Shown: positions 34,431-44,060, numbered from the stretch's first letter. The stretch is 64,000 nt of DNA from JAHECQ01 sp047638695 (GCA_047638695.1 JBLINY010000006.1:1-64000), one strand, 5' to 3'. Program-made: numbers and translations. Notes: a model not told the origin generated them from the sequence alone.

Positions 34431-35310
34431 CCAACTTTCGGTATCGGCCATCGTCGCCGCCGTCGACCGGGTGAGAAAGACGGTGCCAACCTCCGTCGCT
34501 CTCGTTCTGGGCATCGGGCTGCTGATCGGCTCCCTCCTCTGGTCAATTCCGAGATCGATCGACTCGATCAGCGACGTATCGCTACCCATCTTGGCCGTAG
34601 CCGCTCTCATCGGCGTACCGGTCATGATCGCTCTTCATTCCTTGGAGTTCGTGCTCCTAGGAAAGATCCTCGACGTCTCCATTGGGCATCAGAAGGCCTT
34701 CTCATACTCGTTGGTGGCAACCATTTCGAACTCGCTGCCGATTCCTGGCGCCAGCCTCGTCCGTATTCATGTCCTCACCCGGTCGGGCGTCACCATCGGG
34801 CAGGCAACCCGGGTGCAGCTGCTATCGGCCGGGGTCTGGGCCGCTCTCTCATTCTCACTACTGGGGGCCATCGCTCTCACACTCCAGCCACTCATCGGGG
34901 TGGTTTCACTGGCGCTCGGCGCTGGGGCATTCGTGGCATCAATGGTCGTGATGCGCTCGGTGGGCGGTCGCCACTTGGCCGAGCTCGTTGTCATCAAGAT
35001 GCTGATCGCCGTCGCTGACTCAACCCGCTACTTCTTCGTGCTGGCAGCCATTGGGGTGAAGGCAACCTGGCTCTCGTCGTTCACCCTCTCGACCGCAGGT
35101 TTACTCACGTCAATTGTCGGCATCTTCCCGGCTGGCATCGGCCTACGAGAGGGGCTTGCCGCTGTTCTGGCCACCGCTGTACGGGCCGATGCAGCTGACC
35201 TTGTGGCCGCCTCTGCCGCCGATCGGCTTGCCGTGACAGTCGTGCTGGCGCTGATGTTCCCGTTCGCCGCAGCCCATCTGCGGAAGATCTCAGCCGAGCT
35301 CGACGACTAG
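34399..35310 (+). CDS. Lysylphosphatidylglycerol synthase-type transmembrane protein (flippase-like)
   Basis: A 303-residue membrane protein with about eight hydrophobic segments and no soluble domain. The segment VATISNSLPIPGASLVRIHV and the late GIFPAGIGLREGLAAVL are characteristic of the LPG-synthase TM/UPF0104 family, which includes flippases and polyprenyl-linked glycan proteins. It begins inside the methyltransferase gene and ends tail-to-tail with the DUF2142 gene over a shared CTAG. A role in moving lipid-linked glycan is likely by context. Confidence 0.7.
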   Translation: MVSSPQPFLASQLSVSAIVAAVDRVRKTVPTSVALVLGIGLLIGSLLWSIPRSIDSISDVSLPILAVAALIGVPVMIALHSLEFVLLGKILDVSIGHQKAFSYSLVATISNSLPIPGASLVRIHVLTRSGVTIGQATRVQLLSAGVWAALSFSLLGAIALTLQPLIGVVSLALGAGAFVASMVVMRSVGGRHLAELVVIKMLIAVADSTRYFFVLAAIGVKATWLSSFTLSTAGLLTSIVGIFPAGIGLREGLAAVLATAVRADAADLVAASAADRLAVTVVLALMFPFAAAHLRKISAELDD

Positions 35311-36866
35311 TTATCCGACATCGACACCGGCGCTGTTGCTAGAAAAGCTGCCGCGCCGGCCGCCAAGAGTACAAGCCCCGTAAGCAGGACGATCAAGGTC
35401 GTGAGGGTGGCCGAGACCGGCGTGTAGGCGGCCATGGTGCGAAACTCGTCGTACATAGACTCGCCACCCCAGTAGGCATCGAGAATTCTGCGAATGGCAA
35501 CGAAGTTGGCAACGGCAGCGATGGCCAGCACCAATACAGCCCCGCGTTCCCCCAACCGAAGGCTGCGGACGACGGCCGCCGCGCCGACGCCGGCTAGGGC
35601 CCAGAGGCCGATCGTGCTTGCAAACAGGTATCGACCCTGGATGCCGGCTGTGAGACCGATCGACGCGTACAGCCCGTAATTGGCTTGGAGCAGCACTCCA
35701 ATGCCGAGGATGGCAGGGATGACACCCCCGACCCACAGTGCAGTGCGGCTCGACGGCATCGCAGCCAGCACCGAGACCAGCAGAAAGCCGAGCACCAGGT
35801 AGTAGACCCACGCTGGCGTTCTGACATCAAACCACCCGAACCACCCGACATAGCGCTCCATGATCCAGGGAACCCAGATGTCGATGTAGGTCGAGAAAGA
35901 GGCCTCAAAAGCCGGATTCTCCGCGTAGAGCGAAGGCTCGACCTCTCGGAGCAGCGTTCCGTCACCGATGAGGTTCCGGGCATAAAACCAGCCTCCAGAA
36001 AGAAAGGCCAGCAGCCCCGTTATCAGATGTGGCTTCAGCGGTGTCTTGAGCCGCAACCAGCTGTAGAGCGAGGCGCCGGCCAGGCACGGGACAAGCACCA
36101 GAGCGCTGGCCTTGGTGAATACGGCTAGTCCAAGACCAAGGCCGGCCAAGGCGACCGTGGTGGAGCTAACACTTCCCCGAAGAATTCGTAGACCGCCAAG
36201 CAGCGTCGCCGCACTGGCCAGAAGAACTAAGTCATCGTTGTTCACCGCTCCACCGATGTGTAGCAGCTGCGGGAAGAGCAATGGCGTGAACATCGCAGCC
36301 TGCTCAGCCGATTCACCACCCCCAATTTCTCGGGCTGACCGACCCAGTAGCCATGGAAGCGGCACCAAGAACGCCCCACTGAGCAATCGCAGAATCCAGA
36401 CATGCATGTCGTAAGACGGTTCGCCGGGGGTGATGGCAAGAATGAGGCGGCTCTCGGCGGCGAGAACGTAGTAGTAAAACGACGGTGTCTGCTGGGTGTA
36501 GTTGACACCGCCCCCTGGGCCAGATTGGTAGGCATCCAACTCGGCAAATGTCGAGCGCTCGTCGTACGGCCACGACTGGCCACGAGGCCTCGGGTCAACG
36601 GTGAACATCGACTCGCTCATCGCTTGGCCAATGCCGCCTGAGATATGACGCCCTCTGTTATCGATCGTGTCGAGACCACTGAAATCATGAAAAAGAACCA
36701 TGTCGACATGTGCTTGTTCGTCGGGTGCCTCGAAGGTTGGGAACAGCAAAGAATAGAAGACGAGCGCCATTGCCCAGCTCCCTGTTGCGATCAGATAACG
36801 CCTCGACATGTCGAGTGGAGGCCCGATTCTCTTCACTCTGAGTGCAGCCAGAGAGCTCGAGCTCAC
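35307..36866 (-). CDS. DUF2142 membrane protein (GT-C-like)
   Basis: A 519-residue polytopic protein with about twelve hydrophobic segments. After the first segment comes FPTFEAPDEQAHVDMVLFHD, the PDEQAH motif of DUF2142 proteins, with acidic residues placed as in GT-C glycosyltransferases. GGGVNYTQQTPSFYYY in the outer loop is also typical. These proteins are thought to transfer sugars from polyprenyl phosphate. The start GTG 36866 overlaps the stop of the GT2 gene (GTGA), so the two are coupled. Confidence 0.75.
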   Translation of the reverse strand: MSSSSLAALRVKRIGPPLDMSRRYLIATGSWAMALVFYSLLFPTFEAPDEQAHVDMVLFHDFSGLDTIDNRGRHISGGIGQAMSESMFTVDPRPRGQSWPYDERSTFAELDAYQSGPGGGVNYTQQTPSFYYYVLAAESRLILAITPGEPSYDMHVWILRLLSGAFLVPLPWLLGRSAREIGGGESAEQAAMFTPLLFPQLLHIGGAVNNDDLVLLASAATLLGGLRILRGSVSSTTVALAGLGLGLAVFTKASALVLVPCLAGASLYSWLRLKTPLKPHLITGLLAFLSGGWFYARNLIGDGTLLREVEPSLYAENPAFEASFSTYIDIWVPWIMERYVGWFGWFDVRTPAWVYYLVLGFLLVSVLAAMPSSRTALWVGGVIPAILGIGVLLQANYGLYASIGLTAGIQGRYLFASTIGLWALAGVGAAAVVRSLRLGERGAVLVLAIAAVANFVAIRRILDAYWGGESMYDEFRTMAAYTPVSATLTTLIVLLTGLVLLAAGAAAFLATAPVSMSDN

Positions 36867-37849
36867 TGCTCGTCTCCTGGATGGTCGCCGTAACGGATGA
36901 TCTTCAACTCCTGCATGATCTTCTCCTGATTGCGCGTGCTTCGGCCCAACATGTCAGCGAGAAGGCCAACCACCAGGATGATCAAACCCAACGAGAACAA
37001 GTAGGCACCGAGAATGCCCAGCGAGGTGTAGGGAGACGTGCGGTCGGTGCGCAACCAGTGGATAGCGACGAATCCTCCGCCCAGTCCGCCAAGAACCAGC
37101 GGCAACGTCGCCAACATCCCGAAGAAGCGCAGCGGGGCGAAGTCACGAAACGCCCGCAAGATATTCACGGCGCTGTTCAAGAGAAACTGCCAGAAGCTCG
37201 TGACCACTCGAGACCGACGACCCGGGTAGTAGGTCACCGTTGTCGGAATCGACACAATGTCGAGTTGGTTGAAGGCCAGAAGCTGGAACGATTCTTGTGT
37301 GTAGGTGTATTTGCTGTTGATGTTCAGCGCCAACATCGCTTTGCGGTTGTAGGCCCGGAATCCGCAGGTGACGTCGGCGAACGACTCGCTGCTCAGTCGG
37401 CCAACAATATTGGCACCGAGTCGATTGCCCAGATATTTACCGAGCGGCATGTTCTCAGGACGGCGCCGCTGGCCGGTACTCGGATCAGTGAACCGATCGG
37501 CGGCGACAAAGTCAGCATCCTTGGCCACGATCGGGGCCACGAAGGCCGGGATGTCTGCCGGGTCGAATTGCAGGTCACCGTCGATGCTGACCGCGATGTC
37601 AGCGCCTCGACGAAGGGCGAGGGCCATCGCCTGCTGGAACCGAAAGGCAAGTCGGCGTTGCACCTGTCCCTCCAGAACCTGGGCTCCGTGTTCCCGGGCG
37701 ATGTCGGCCGTATTGTCCTGGCAGCCGTCGGTGATGACCCAGCGCTCGATCTCGTCGATTCCGTCCAGCTGGTCGGGAATGCGGTCGAGCACTTCACCGA
37801 TCGTCGCTGCTTCATCCTTACAGATCGAAAAGACGATCAATTTTGTCAC
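36863..37849 (-). CDS. Family 2 glycosyltransferase with membrane anchor (DPM1/polyprenyl-P type)
   Basis: A 328-residue protein. The GT-A domain has IVFSICKDEAATIGEVLDRI, WVITDGCQDNTADIA, the DxD equivalent in AVSIDGDLQFDPADI and YTYTQESFQLLAF. Two C-terminal hydrophobic segments (FGMLATLPLVLGGLGGG and GAYLFSLGLIILVVGLLADM) anchor it. Such enzymes make polyprenyl-phosphate sugars, the donors used by GT-C proteins such as the coupled DUF2142 product. GTG 37849 gives the conserved start; the frame is open to 37876. Confidence 0.8.
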   Translation of the reverse strand: MTKLIVFSICKDEAATIGEVLDRIPDQLDGIDEIERWVITDGCQDNTADIAREHGAQVLEGQVQRRLAFRFQQAMALALRRGADIAVSIDGDLQFDPADIPAFVAPIVAKDADFVAADRFTDPSTGQRRRPENMPLGKYLGNRLGANIVGRLSSESFADVTCGFRAYNRKAMLALNINSKYTYTQESFQLLAFNQLDIVSIPTTVTYYPGRRSRVVTSFWQFLLNSAVNILRAFRDFAPLRFFGMLATLPLVLGGLGGGFVAIHWLRTDRTSPYTSLGILGAYLFSLGLIILVVGLLADMLGRSTRNQEKIMQELKIIRYGDHPGDEQ

Positions 37850-37992
37850 ACGCAGCCTCAGGGTCGCTCGCAGCAACGGCCACCATAGTCAACGACCGGG
37901 GCCAGTCGATGCACCGACTGGCTCGGCTTGACCAGTGGCGCCAGCTCTTGACCTATCCCAGATCGAACCATTGCGGAGGCCCGACTTTGTGT

Positions 37993-40386
37993 TCAGTCCG
38001 TTGCCTCGCGGATTAGCCGAGACAACAGGGCCGGCCGCAGCGGTTTGCTGTTGATGTTTGCGCCGAGGTCGGCCAGCGCATCGGCCACTGCGTTGACGAT
38101 GGCGGGTACGGCACCGATCACACCGCCCTCGCCTACACCCTTGAAACCTCCAACGGCATCGATCGATGGCGACTCGATGTGGGCGATCTTGAAGTTGGGA
38201 ACATCAATAGCGCTGGGTAGCAGATAGTCGGCCAGGGTCGCGGTCTTAACTTGACCATCTTCGTCGTAGACCAGCTCCTCCATCAGCGCCTCGCCGATGC
38301 CCTGGGCCACGCCACCCATAACCTGACCGTCGACGATCATCGGGTTGATGATGCGGCCGCAATCGTGAACCACCGTGTAGCCCTCGATCTCGACTCTGCC
38401 GTCGCCAGCATCGACCGTCACCTCCGCGATGTGTGTCGCGTTCGCCATGGTGACCAGGGGCGGGTCGTAAAAGTCGGTCTCCTCAAGACCAAAGCTCTCA
38501 CCTTCGGGGAGATCTATGGTGTTCATGGCGTATGCCGTCTCGGCGACGTCGCGGAACGAGATGGCCCGGCTCGGGACGCCGATGACATACATCTGACTGT
38601 CCTCGATGACGATGTCTTCCGGGGCCGCTTCGAGCATCGATGCTGCTATGCGGCCCATCTTCAGCTTGGCTTTCTCCGATGCTCTGATGAGGGCTCCCCC
38701 GCCGGTAACTGCGCTTCGGCTCGCAAAGGTGTTCGTACCGTACGGCCCCGCCGCAGTGTCGCCTTCAACGATCGTGACGTCTTCCAAACGGGCCCCCACC
38801 GCGTCGGCAACCACCTGGGCGAACGTAGTGAAATGACCCTGTCCGGAGGGGGCATGGCTAACAAAGGCCGTGACTTTCCCGGTTGGCTCGACCTTCACCA
38901 AGCCGCTATCGAATCCCGGCATGCGGGTCAGGCCGCGGGCCCGCCAGCCAGGTGCCCCCGTCCCGCTGACTTCGGTGAAGGTGCAAATACCGATGCCCCG
39001 GTACTTCCCATCGACAAGTCGACCGCTCTTGGCTTGACTGGCTCGGAAGTCGGCATAGTTCGCCATCTCCATTGCCTGTTCGAGCGACTCGATGAAGCTC
39101 CCCGTGTCGTATCGAACACCGACGACGTTGGTCCAGGGAAGGTCGGCGGTGGGCACCATGTTGCGCAGGCGAATCTCGGCCGGATCGAGATCGAGCTTCC
39201 TGGCAATCCGGTCCATGATCCCTTCGATGGCCATGAAGCAAACCGGCTGGGCAACTCCCCGATAGGCCAAGACCGGCGCCGTGTTGGTGGCAATTGCGGT
39301 GGCCGTGTATTCGTACTGCTGAATCCGATACGGACCAACGATCATGCGAGCCCCACCGGTCGTCTCGAGGGTGCACCCAAAGGGCAACGCCGAGTAGGCG
39401 CCGCCGTTGGTGCGAATCTCGGCCCGCAGGGCGAGGACAATTCCGTTCTCGTCGACCGCAGCCTCAACGTGATATCGATTGTCGCGGGCATGTACGTCGG
39501 TGAGTAGCGCCCCGTAGCGGTCCTGAATCCACTTCACCGGCCGGCGCAGATGACGGGCCAGCGCTGCGCAAACGAACTCCTCGGGGTAGAGGGCAGCCTT
39601 GATACCGAAGCCGCCGCCCACGTCGGGAACCACGACGCGCAGCGTCGACTCGGGGGCGTCGAGAAACTCGGCTAGCGCTGTTCGTAAAAGGTGATGAATC
39701 TGAGTTGACGAGTAAAAGACGAGGTTGCCCGCGTGCTCGGGAACGGCGAGGCAACCGCGGGGCTCAATCGGCACCGCCGTCACCCGGTTCGACCGGAAGT
39801 CTTCACTAATGATGTGGGCCGCCGCTTCGAACCCGGCGGCAACGGCATCAGTGGCAAAACGACCCTCGTAGTAGACATTGCCCGGCACCGTTGGGTTGAC
39901 CTGAGGCATGCCGGCATCGGTGGCGGTATCCAGCTCGACGACAGCTTGCAGCCGCTCGTACTCGACATCGACCACCTCGACGCCGTCTTCGGCGAGGTAC
40001 GGGGTCTCTGCCACCACAACCGCCACCGCTTCGCCGACGAAACGGACTTCATCGATCGCCAACACATCGCGACTGTTCATGTGATAGCCGGGAAGATCGA
40101 TCGTTGCGCTGATTGGCTTCACCAGCTTCGCCAGATCCTCACCGGTGAGCACCTCGACGACGCCATCGATGGCCAGCGCCTCGCTGGCGTCGATCGAAAC
40201 GATCCGAGCGTGGGCGTGGGGGCTCATGACAAAGGCCAGATGCAACGTGTTCAGCGCTGTTGGCAGGTCGTCGACGAATCGACCCTGGCCCCGCAGGAGA
40301 TAGTCGTCCTCTCGTCGCAGGACACTCTGTCCAACATGCTGTCCAACATGCTGGCCGGCGGGCGGCTCGACGGTGGCGTTGCTCAT
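37993..40386 (-). CDS. Molybdenum hydroxylase large subunit (xanthine dehydrogenase/CoxL family)
   Basis: A 797-residue catalytic subunit that binds the molybdenum-cytosine-dinucleotide cofactor. GGGFGIKAALYPEEF, VGGFKGVGEGGVIG (with the catalytic Glu region) and GQGHFTTFAQVVADA are cofactor loops. The active-site loop reads AYRGVAQ, neither the AYxCSFR of true CO dehydrogenase nor the AYRGAGR of form II, so CO oxidation is not supported. A 12-bp repeat gives GQHVGQHVGQ near the start. ATGA overlap with the small-subunit gene at 40383-40386. Confidence 0.85.
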   Translation of the reverse strand: MSNATVEPPAGQHVGQHVGQSVLRREDDYLLRGQGRFVDDLPTALNTLHLAFVMSPHAHARIVSIDASEALAIDGVVEVLTGEDLAKLVKPISATIDLPGYHMNSRDVLAIDEVRFVGEAVAVVVAETPYLAEDGVEVVDVEYERLQAVVELDTATDAGMPQVNPTVPGNVYYEGRFATDAVAAGFEAAAHIISEDFRSNRVTAVPIEPRGCLAVPEHAGNLVFYSSTQIHHLLRTALAEFLDAPESTLRVVVPDVGGGFGIKAALYPEEFVCAALARHLRRPVKWIQDRYGALLTDVHARDNRYHVEAAVDENGIVLALRAEIRTNGGAYSALPFGCTLETTGGARMIVGPYRIQQYEYTATAIATNTAPVLAYRGVAQPVCFMAIEGIMDRIARKLDLDPAEIRLRNMVPTADLPWTNVVGVRYDTGSFIESLEQAMEMANYADFRASQAKSGRLVDGKYRGIGICTFTEVSGTGAPGWRARGLTRMPGFDSGLVKVEPTGKVTAFVSHAPSGQGHFTTFAQVVADAVGARLEDVTIVEGDTAAGPYGTNTFASRSAVTGGGALIRASEKAKLKMGRIAASMLEAAPEDIVIEDSQMYVIGVPSRAISFRDVAETAYAMNTIDLPEGESFGLEETDFYDPPLVTMANATHIAEVTVDAGDGRVEIEGYTVVHDCGRIINPMIVDGQVMGGVAQGIGEALMEELVYDEDGQVKTATLADYLLPSAIDVPNFKIAHIESPSIDAVGGFKGVGEGGVIGAVPAIVNAVADALADLGANINSKPLRPALLSRLIREATD

Positions 40387-40871
40387 GCCCTTCCTCCCTT
40401 ACGCAGCTCGACGGCGGATTCTGCGACGGCGGCGACAATGTTCTGGTAGCCGGTGCAGCGACACACGTTGTTCATCAGCGCCTCACGGATCGTGGCCTCA
40501 TCGGGGTCTGCGTTACGTTCGAGCAGCTCAACGGTGGTGAGGAGAAACCCGGGCGTACAGAAGCCGCATTGAAGGGCATGGTTCTGATGGAACATCTCCT
40601 GGATGGGATGAAGCTCGTCCGACCCGGCGAGATCCTCGACCGTCCGGATCTCAGATCCATCGACGGCAACGGCGAAGTGAAGACAGCTGCGGGCGGTGCG
40701 ACCGTCAAGCAGCACCGTGCAAGCCCCGCATACACCCTGCTCGCACCCGATGTGGGTGCCGGTCAGCCCCAAATCATGGCGGAGGAAATCGGCCAGCAGC
40801 CGTCGGGCTTCCACCCGAACCTGGCGATGCCGACCGTTGACGGTGACGTGTACCTCGTGCATTTCAGTCAT
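40383..40871 (-). CDS. Molybdenum hydroxylase small subunit (two 2Fe-2S clusters)
   Basis: A 162-residue electron-transfer subunit. The plant-type cluster is held by CEQGVCGACTVLLDG plus a later Cys (RSCLHFAV), and the second by ALQCGFCTPGF and NNVCRCTGYQNIV. Overlaps of the ATGA type on both sides show strict coupling with the FAD subunit upstream and the catalytic subunit downstream. It passes electrons from the molybdenum site to FAD. Confidence 0.9.
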   Translation of the reverse strand: MTEMHEVHVTVNGRHRQVRVEARRLLADFLRHDLGLTGTHIGCEQGVCGACTVLLDGRTARSCLHFAVAVDGSEIRTVEDLAGSDELHPIQEMFHQNHALQCGFCTPGFLLTTVELLERNADPDEATIREALMNNVCRCTGYQNIVAAVAESAVELRKGGRA

Positions 40872-41725
40872 TCGCCTTCACCTCCTAGCAAGCCTCGTTC
40901 CAACAGAACACCGACGAAGTGTCGGCGATAGTCAGCGTCAGCGTGGATGTCGCCGGTCGGATTGACGGCCTCACGGGCCAGCGCTGCGGCGGCGGCAACG
41001 GCCGCAGGGCCGAGATCAGATCCGACAAGCGCATCTTCGGCTGCGGTCAGTCTTTGCGCCACCGAACCAACGCCGAACGCTGCGATGTGGGCCTTCGTGC
41101 ACACACCACCAGCAACGGCCCATCGCATGGCGACCCCGCCGACAGCGAACGAATGGCCCCCGTTGGTGATCTCGAGCAGGGCCGATCGCTCGTCGGCGTC
41201 CTGGCGTTTGAATCGCACCGCTGAAACAACCTCGTCCGGCTCGATGCTTGTCATCAGTTCGGTGACGAAGAAGTCCGCGGCCGGAACCATCCGGTCGCCG
41301 GTGGCGCTGGTGAGCACCAGCTCAGCTTCGAGCGCAAGAGCAACGGCCGGCAGTTCCGCCAGCGGGTCGCAGTGAGCCAGGCTCCCGCACACGGTGCCCC
41401 TGTTGCGGGTGGCCGGCAGCCCGACATGAGGCAGCGCTTTCGCTAGCAGTGGGCAGTCGGCCTGCACCAGCGGGTGATTCTCAGCATCGATCTGACGGAC
41501 GAGTGCGCCAACAACAAGGTGGTCACCGTCGACCCTGACGTAGTCGAGCTCGTGACAACGATTGATCGAGATGAGGACCTCTGGTCGGGCCAACCGCAGG
41601 TTCATGAGCGGGACAAGGCTCTGTCCGCCGGCGAGAATCCGGGCATCCTCGCCGTGCTCGGCGATGGCTTCAACCACGGCCTCGAGCGACGACGGGGCAA
41701 GGAAGGAGAATGGTGCGGGCTTCAT
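40868..41725 (-). CDS. Molybdenum hydroxylase FAD-binding medium subunit
   Basis: A 285-residue FAD subunit of the CoxM/xanthine dehydrogenase type. ARILAGGQSLVPLMNLRLAR and ATRNRGTVCGSLAHCDPLAE are the two FAD-binding loops. ALLEITNGGHSFAVGGVAMRW lies in the C-terminal domain. ATG 41725 is five bases after the stop of the M29/NicX-like gene, and the stop overlaps the small-subunit start. Confidence 0.9.
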   Translation of the reverse strand: MKPAPFSFLAPSSLEAVVEAIAEHGEDARILAGGQSLVPLMNLRLARPEVLISINRCHELDYVRVDGDHLVVGALVRQIDAENHPLVQADCPLLAKALPHVGLPATRNRGTVCGSLAHCDPLAELPAVALALEAELVLTSATGDRMVPAADFFVTELMTSIEPDEVVSAVRFKRQDADERSALLEITNGGHSFAVGGVAMRWAVAGGVCTKAHIAAFGVGSVAQRLTAAEDALVGSDLGPAAVAAAAALAREAVNPTGDIHADADYRRHFVGVLLERGLLGGEGE

Positions 41726-41730
41726 GACCG

Positions 41731-42759
41731 TCAGCCCACCAGTGGCCGCAGCTCGGATGCGAGCTCGACCAACGATTGGGGGCTAACAATGTCGCCATTC
41801 TCCACGACGCGCACACCATCGATGTCAATCGTGTGCATGTACAAGATGGCATCCGGATGGTTCTCACCGCCTCCCGGGTCCCACCACGGCATTCCCATGC
41901 CAATGGCATTGTTGCCCTGCGTCCGCATGTCCTCGATGAACGAGCCCCCAGTCACCCGGGCGGCTGGATGGATGCCGTGGGTGAAGTGAATGATGTAGCC
42001 ATATTCACCCTCCGTCCCAGCACGACGTAGCGCCCGGTCGGCGACCGATCGTTCGTTGCCGCCGCCGTGTATGGCCCGAATGCGACCGTCGACCTCAAGC
42101 GTCATGGTCTGGGCCAATGGTGTGTAGTACTCGTGAAAGATCGACCCGACATCAATGGTTCCCTTCACGGTTTCGACATCGGGAAACATCGTGCACGACC
42201 CCGGCACCAGCAATGTTCCCGGTTTGTCAGCCCGCCTCGGCTTCTCGAATCCACGCTCGCCCAGGGTGAAGCTCACGTCGGTGTTGGCACCGTCGGTGAT
42301 ACGAACCGTCTTGCCGACGGCGTCGTTCACCAGTGCATCGAACCCATGGTGAAGGGCGAAATATCGGTCGAGGTCGACCCGTCCAAACAGTCGGAGCAGC
42401 CCGTCAGCGCTGAGATCGCCACCGAGCAGGTAGCGAATGCGGTTGGTCTCCATTGCCTGATCGTGCAGCTCGGAACCGGCGAGGTACGGAAAGGTGAGGT
42501 CGATCCACACGTCGCTGGCCAAGACCGCAGCTGCCAGCATTGGATCGATGAAGGGATCGGCGAGCCGCCCCTGGAACGGCAACGGAGCGATGAGCAACAC
42601 CGAGGCGCTCGCGCCGGCTCGTTGCGACGCTTCCTGCACAGCTCGCCACACGACCTCGTCGCTGTTCATGTCAGCAGTGACGAGCACGTTTTCGCCCGAC
42701 TCCAGCGCCATGTAGTCACCCATCAGCACGTCGGCTGCGCTCGCCATGGTGACCGTCAC
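41731..42759 (-). CDS. M29 aminopeptidase/NicX-like metalloprotein
   Basis: A 342-residue protein of the M29-related group that includes 2,5-dihydroxypyridine 5,6-dioxygenase. LLVPGSCTMFPDVETVKGTI, GNERSVADRALRRAGTEGEY and GGGENHPDAILYMHTIDIDG are its recognisable segments. His301-x-Asp303 and His258 are metal-ligand candidates; the dioxygenase is known to use a His-x-Asp pair plus another His. GTG 42759 overlaps the Rieske stop; ATG 42747 is the alternative. In an operon with a ring hydroxylase and a molybdenum hydroxylase, a ring-opening dioxygenase makes more sense than a peptidase (inference). Confidence 0.65.
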   Translation of the reverse strand: MTVTMASAADVLMGDYMALESGENVLVTADMNSDEVVWRAVQEASQRAGASASVLLIAPLPFQGRLADPFIDPMLAAAVLASDVWIDLTFPYLAGSELHDQAMETNRIRYLLGGDLSADGLLRLFGRVDLDRYFALHHGFDALVNDAVGKTVRITDGANTDVSFTLGERGFEKPRRADKPGTLLVPGSCTMFPDVETVKGTIDVGSIFHEYYTPLAQTMTLEVDGRIRAIHGGGNERSVADRALRRAGTEGEYGYIIHFTHGIHPAARVTGGSFIEDMRTQGNNAIGMGMPWWDPGGGENHPDAILYMHTIDIDGVRVVENGDIVSPQSLVELASELRPLVG

Positions 42760-43919
42760 GCCGAGCTTCCGTTGCTACCGGTCTCGGGGCCGGCATTGGT
42801 GCCAACGATGCGGTCGAAGTAGCCGTTGAGGAAGTTGTGGATGCCCTTTTCGAGGGTGCTCATGCGACCGGGCTGGTAAGCGGGTGAACTCATCGCCAAC
42901 TGCATCGACTCGATCATCAGGCGGTCTTCTTCCAGCACCAAGATCTGATAGTCGTTGTAGATTTTCAGCGTCTCTTCAATGTCAGGCCGTTCGAAGAATT
43001 CTTCGGGGAACAGGTGGTAGACGATCACCTTGGTGTGTCCCTCGTCGATGGGCCACGCAACCATTGGACGGATGCAATCGATGCGGCCGAAGAACGTCAG
43101 GTTCGGCGTGCTGAACGACGTGCAAGCGAAACTGTTGGGCTTGTCTTCCATCCAGGGCATCTTGCCGAGCAGGGGCTCGGCCCCTGGCGTCGGTGGACCG
43201 GCATCGTAGAAGATAGACAGGCCGCTATTTTCGTGGATGTCGACGTGCTCGGGCTTGAAGCGGAAGTCTGCTCCAAAGCTGCCGGCGTGCAACACGGTGA
43301 CGTGATAGAAGTCCATCAAGTTCTCATGGATGAACTTCCAGTTGCAGGCCAGATCTATCTCGATGCGATTCCCGAGGCGGCATTTTTCCCATCCCAGGAA
43401 TGCGAACTCCTCTTCAATGGTGGCCATCGCGTCGGCCAGCGGTCCGGCGTTGGGGTCGAAGTTGAGGAACATGTTTCCTCGCCACACGTCGAGCCGAAGA
43501 GGTGGCAGGCCACATTTGTCGACCTCGAAGCCCTCACTTTCCTTCATGCTGGCGGCGCTGCTCAGTGAACCGTCGAGTCGGTATACCCAACCGTGATAGG
43601 GACAACTGAAGGCCCTTACGTTGCCCGAACCCATCGCGACCTCGACGCCACGATGGCTACACATGTTGTAGTGGGCATGAAGCTCGCCATCGTTGTCCCG
43701 CGAAAGCAGAACGGGCTCGCCCACGAGCCGAAGGGCCAGATAGTCGCCGGGCTCTGCCAGCTCCTCGACCCTGCCGACGTACAGCCACTCCTTCTTGAAG
43801 TACTCGTCGATCTCGCGACTCAAAATCTCGGGGTCGGCGTAAATGGCACCCGGAGCGTGTCTGGCTTGATTGAGCGCAACCCGAGTTTCGGTTGGATCGA
43901 GCTCTAGTGGAATCTGCAT
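42756..43919 (-). CDS. Rieske-type aromatic ring-hydroxylating dioxygenase alpha subunit
   Basis: A 387-residue oxygenase. The Rieske 2Fe-2S ligands are in YNMCSHRGVEVAMG and SCPYHGWVYRLDG. The mononuclear iron site is in HENLMDFYHVTVLHAG (Asp-x2-His-x4-His). GAGGAGG stands six bases before ATG 43919, although the frame is open to 44024. It is first in the coupled five-gene operon ending at 37993. No ferredoxin or reductase gene is adjacent, so electrons must come from elsewhere. The promoter should be in the 141-base divergent spacer. Confidence 0.85.
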   Translation of the reverse strand: MQIPLELDPTETRVALNQARHAPGAIYADPEILSREIDEYFKKEWLYVGRVEELAEPGDYLALRLVGEPVLLSRDNDGELHAHYNMCSHRGVEVAMGSGNVRAFSCPYHGWVYRLDGSLSSAASMKESEGFEVDKCGLPPLRLDVWRGNMFLNFDPNAGPLADAMATIEEEFAFLGWEKCRLGNRIEIDLACNWKFIHENLMDFYHVTVLHAGSFGADFRFKPEHVDIHENSGLSIFYDAGPPTPGAEPLLGKMPWMEDKPNSFACTSFSTPNLTFFGRIDCIRPMVAWPIDEGHTKVIVYHLFPEEFFERPDIEETLKIYNDYQILVLEEDRLMIESMQLAMSSPAYQPGRMSTLEKGIHNFLNGYFDRIVGTNAGPETGSNGSSA

Positions 43920-44060
43920 AATGAGCCTCCTCGACGGCAGTCGATGCCTCGTTCCTAACACAACGTTCCGAGCAACACCGCCCCACTCCGGTCGACGGGA
44001 GCGCCGGTACAGGCGGGCTTGCAATGGAAGTAATCGTGACCCGACGCGGTTATTCAGGCC

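Noticed and set aside
38251..39507. 418-residue plus-strand open frame
   Set aside because: Antisense shadow of the molybdenum hydroxylase large subunit.
37993..41725. Aerobic CO dehydrogenase (coxMSL)
   Set aside because: Subunit order and the active-site loop AYRGVAQ do not fit true CO dehydrogenase; called as a general molybdenum hydroxylase.
43920..44024. Upstream start of the Rieske gene
   Set aside because: ATG 43919 has GAGGAGG at proper distance and gives the conserved N terminus; the upstream codons look like spacer.
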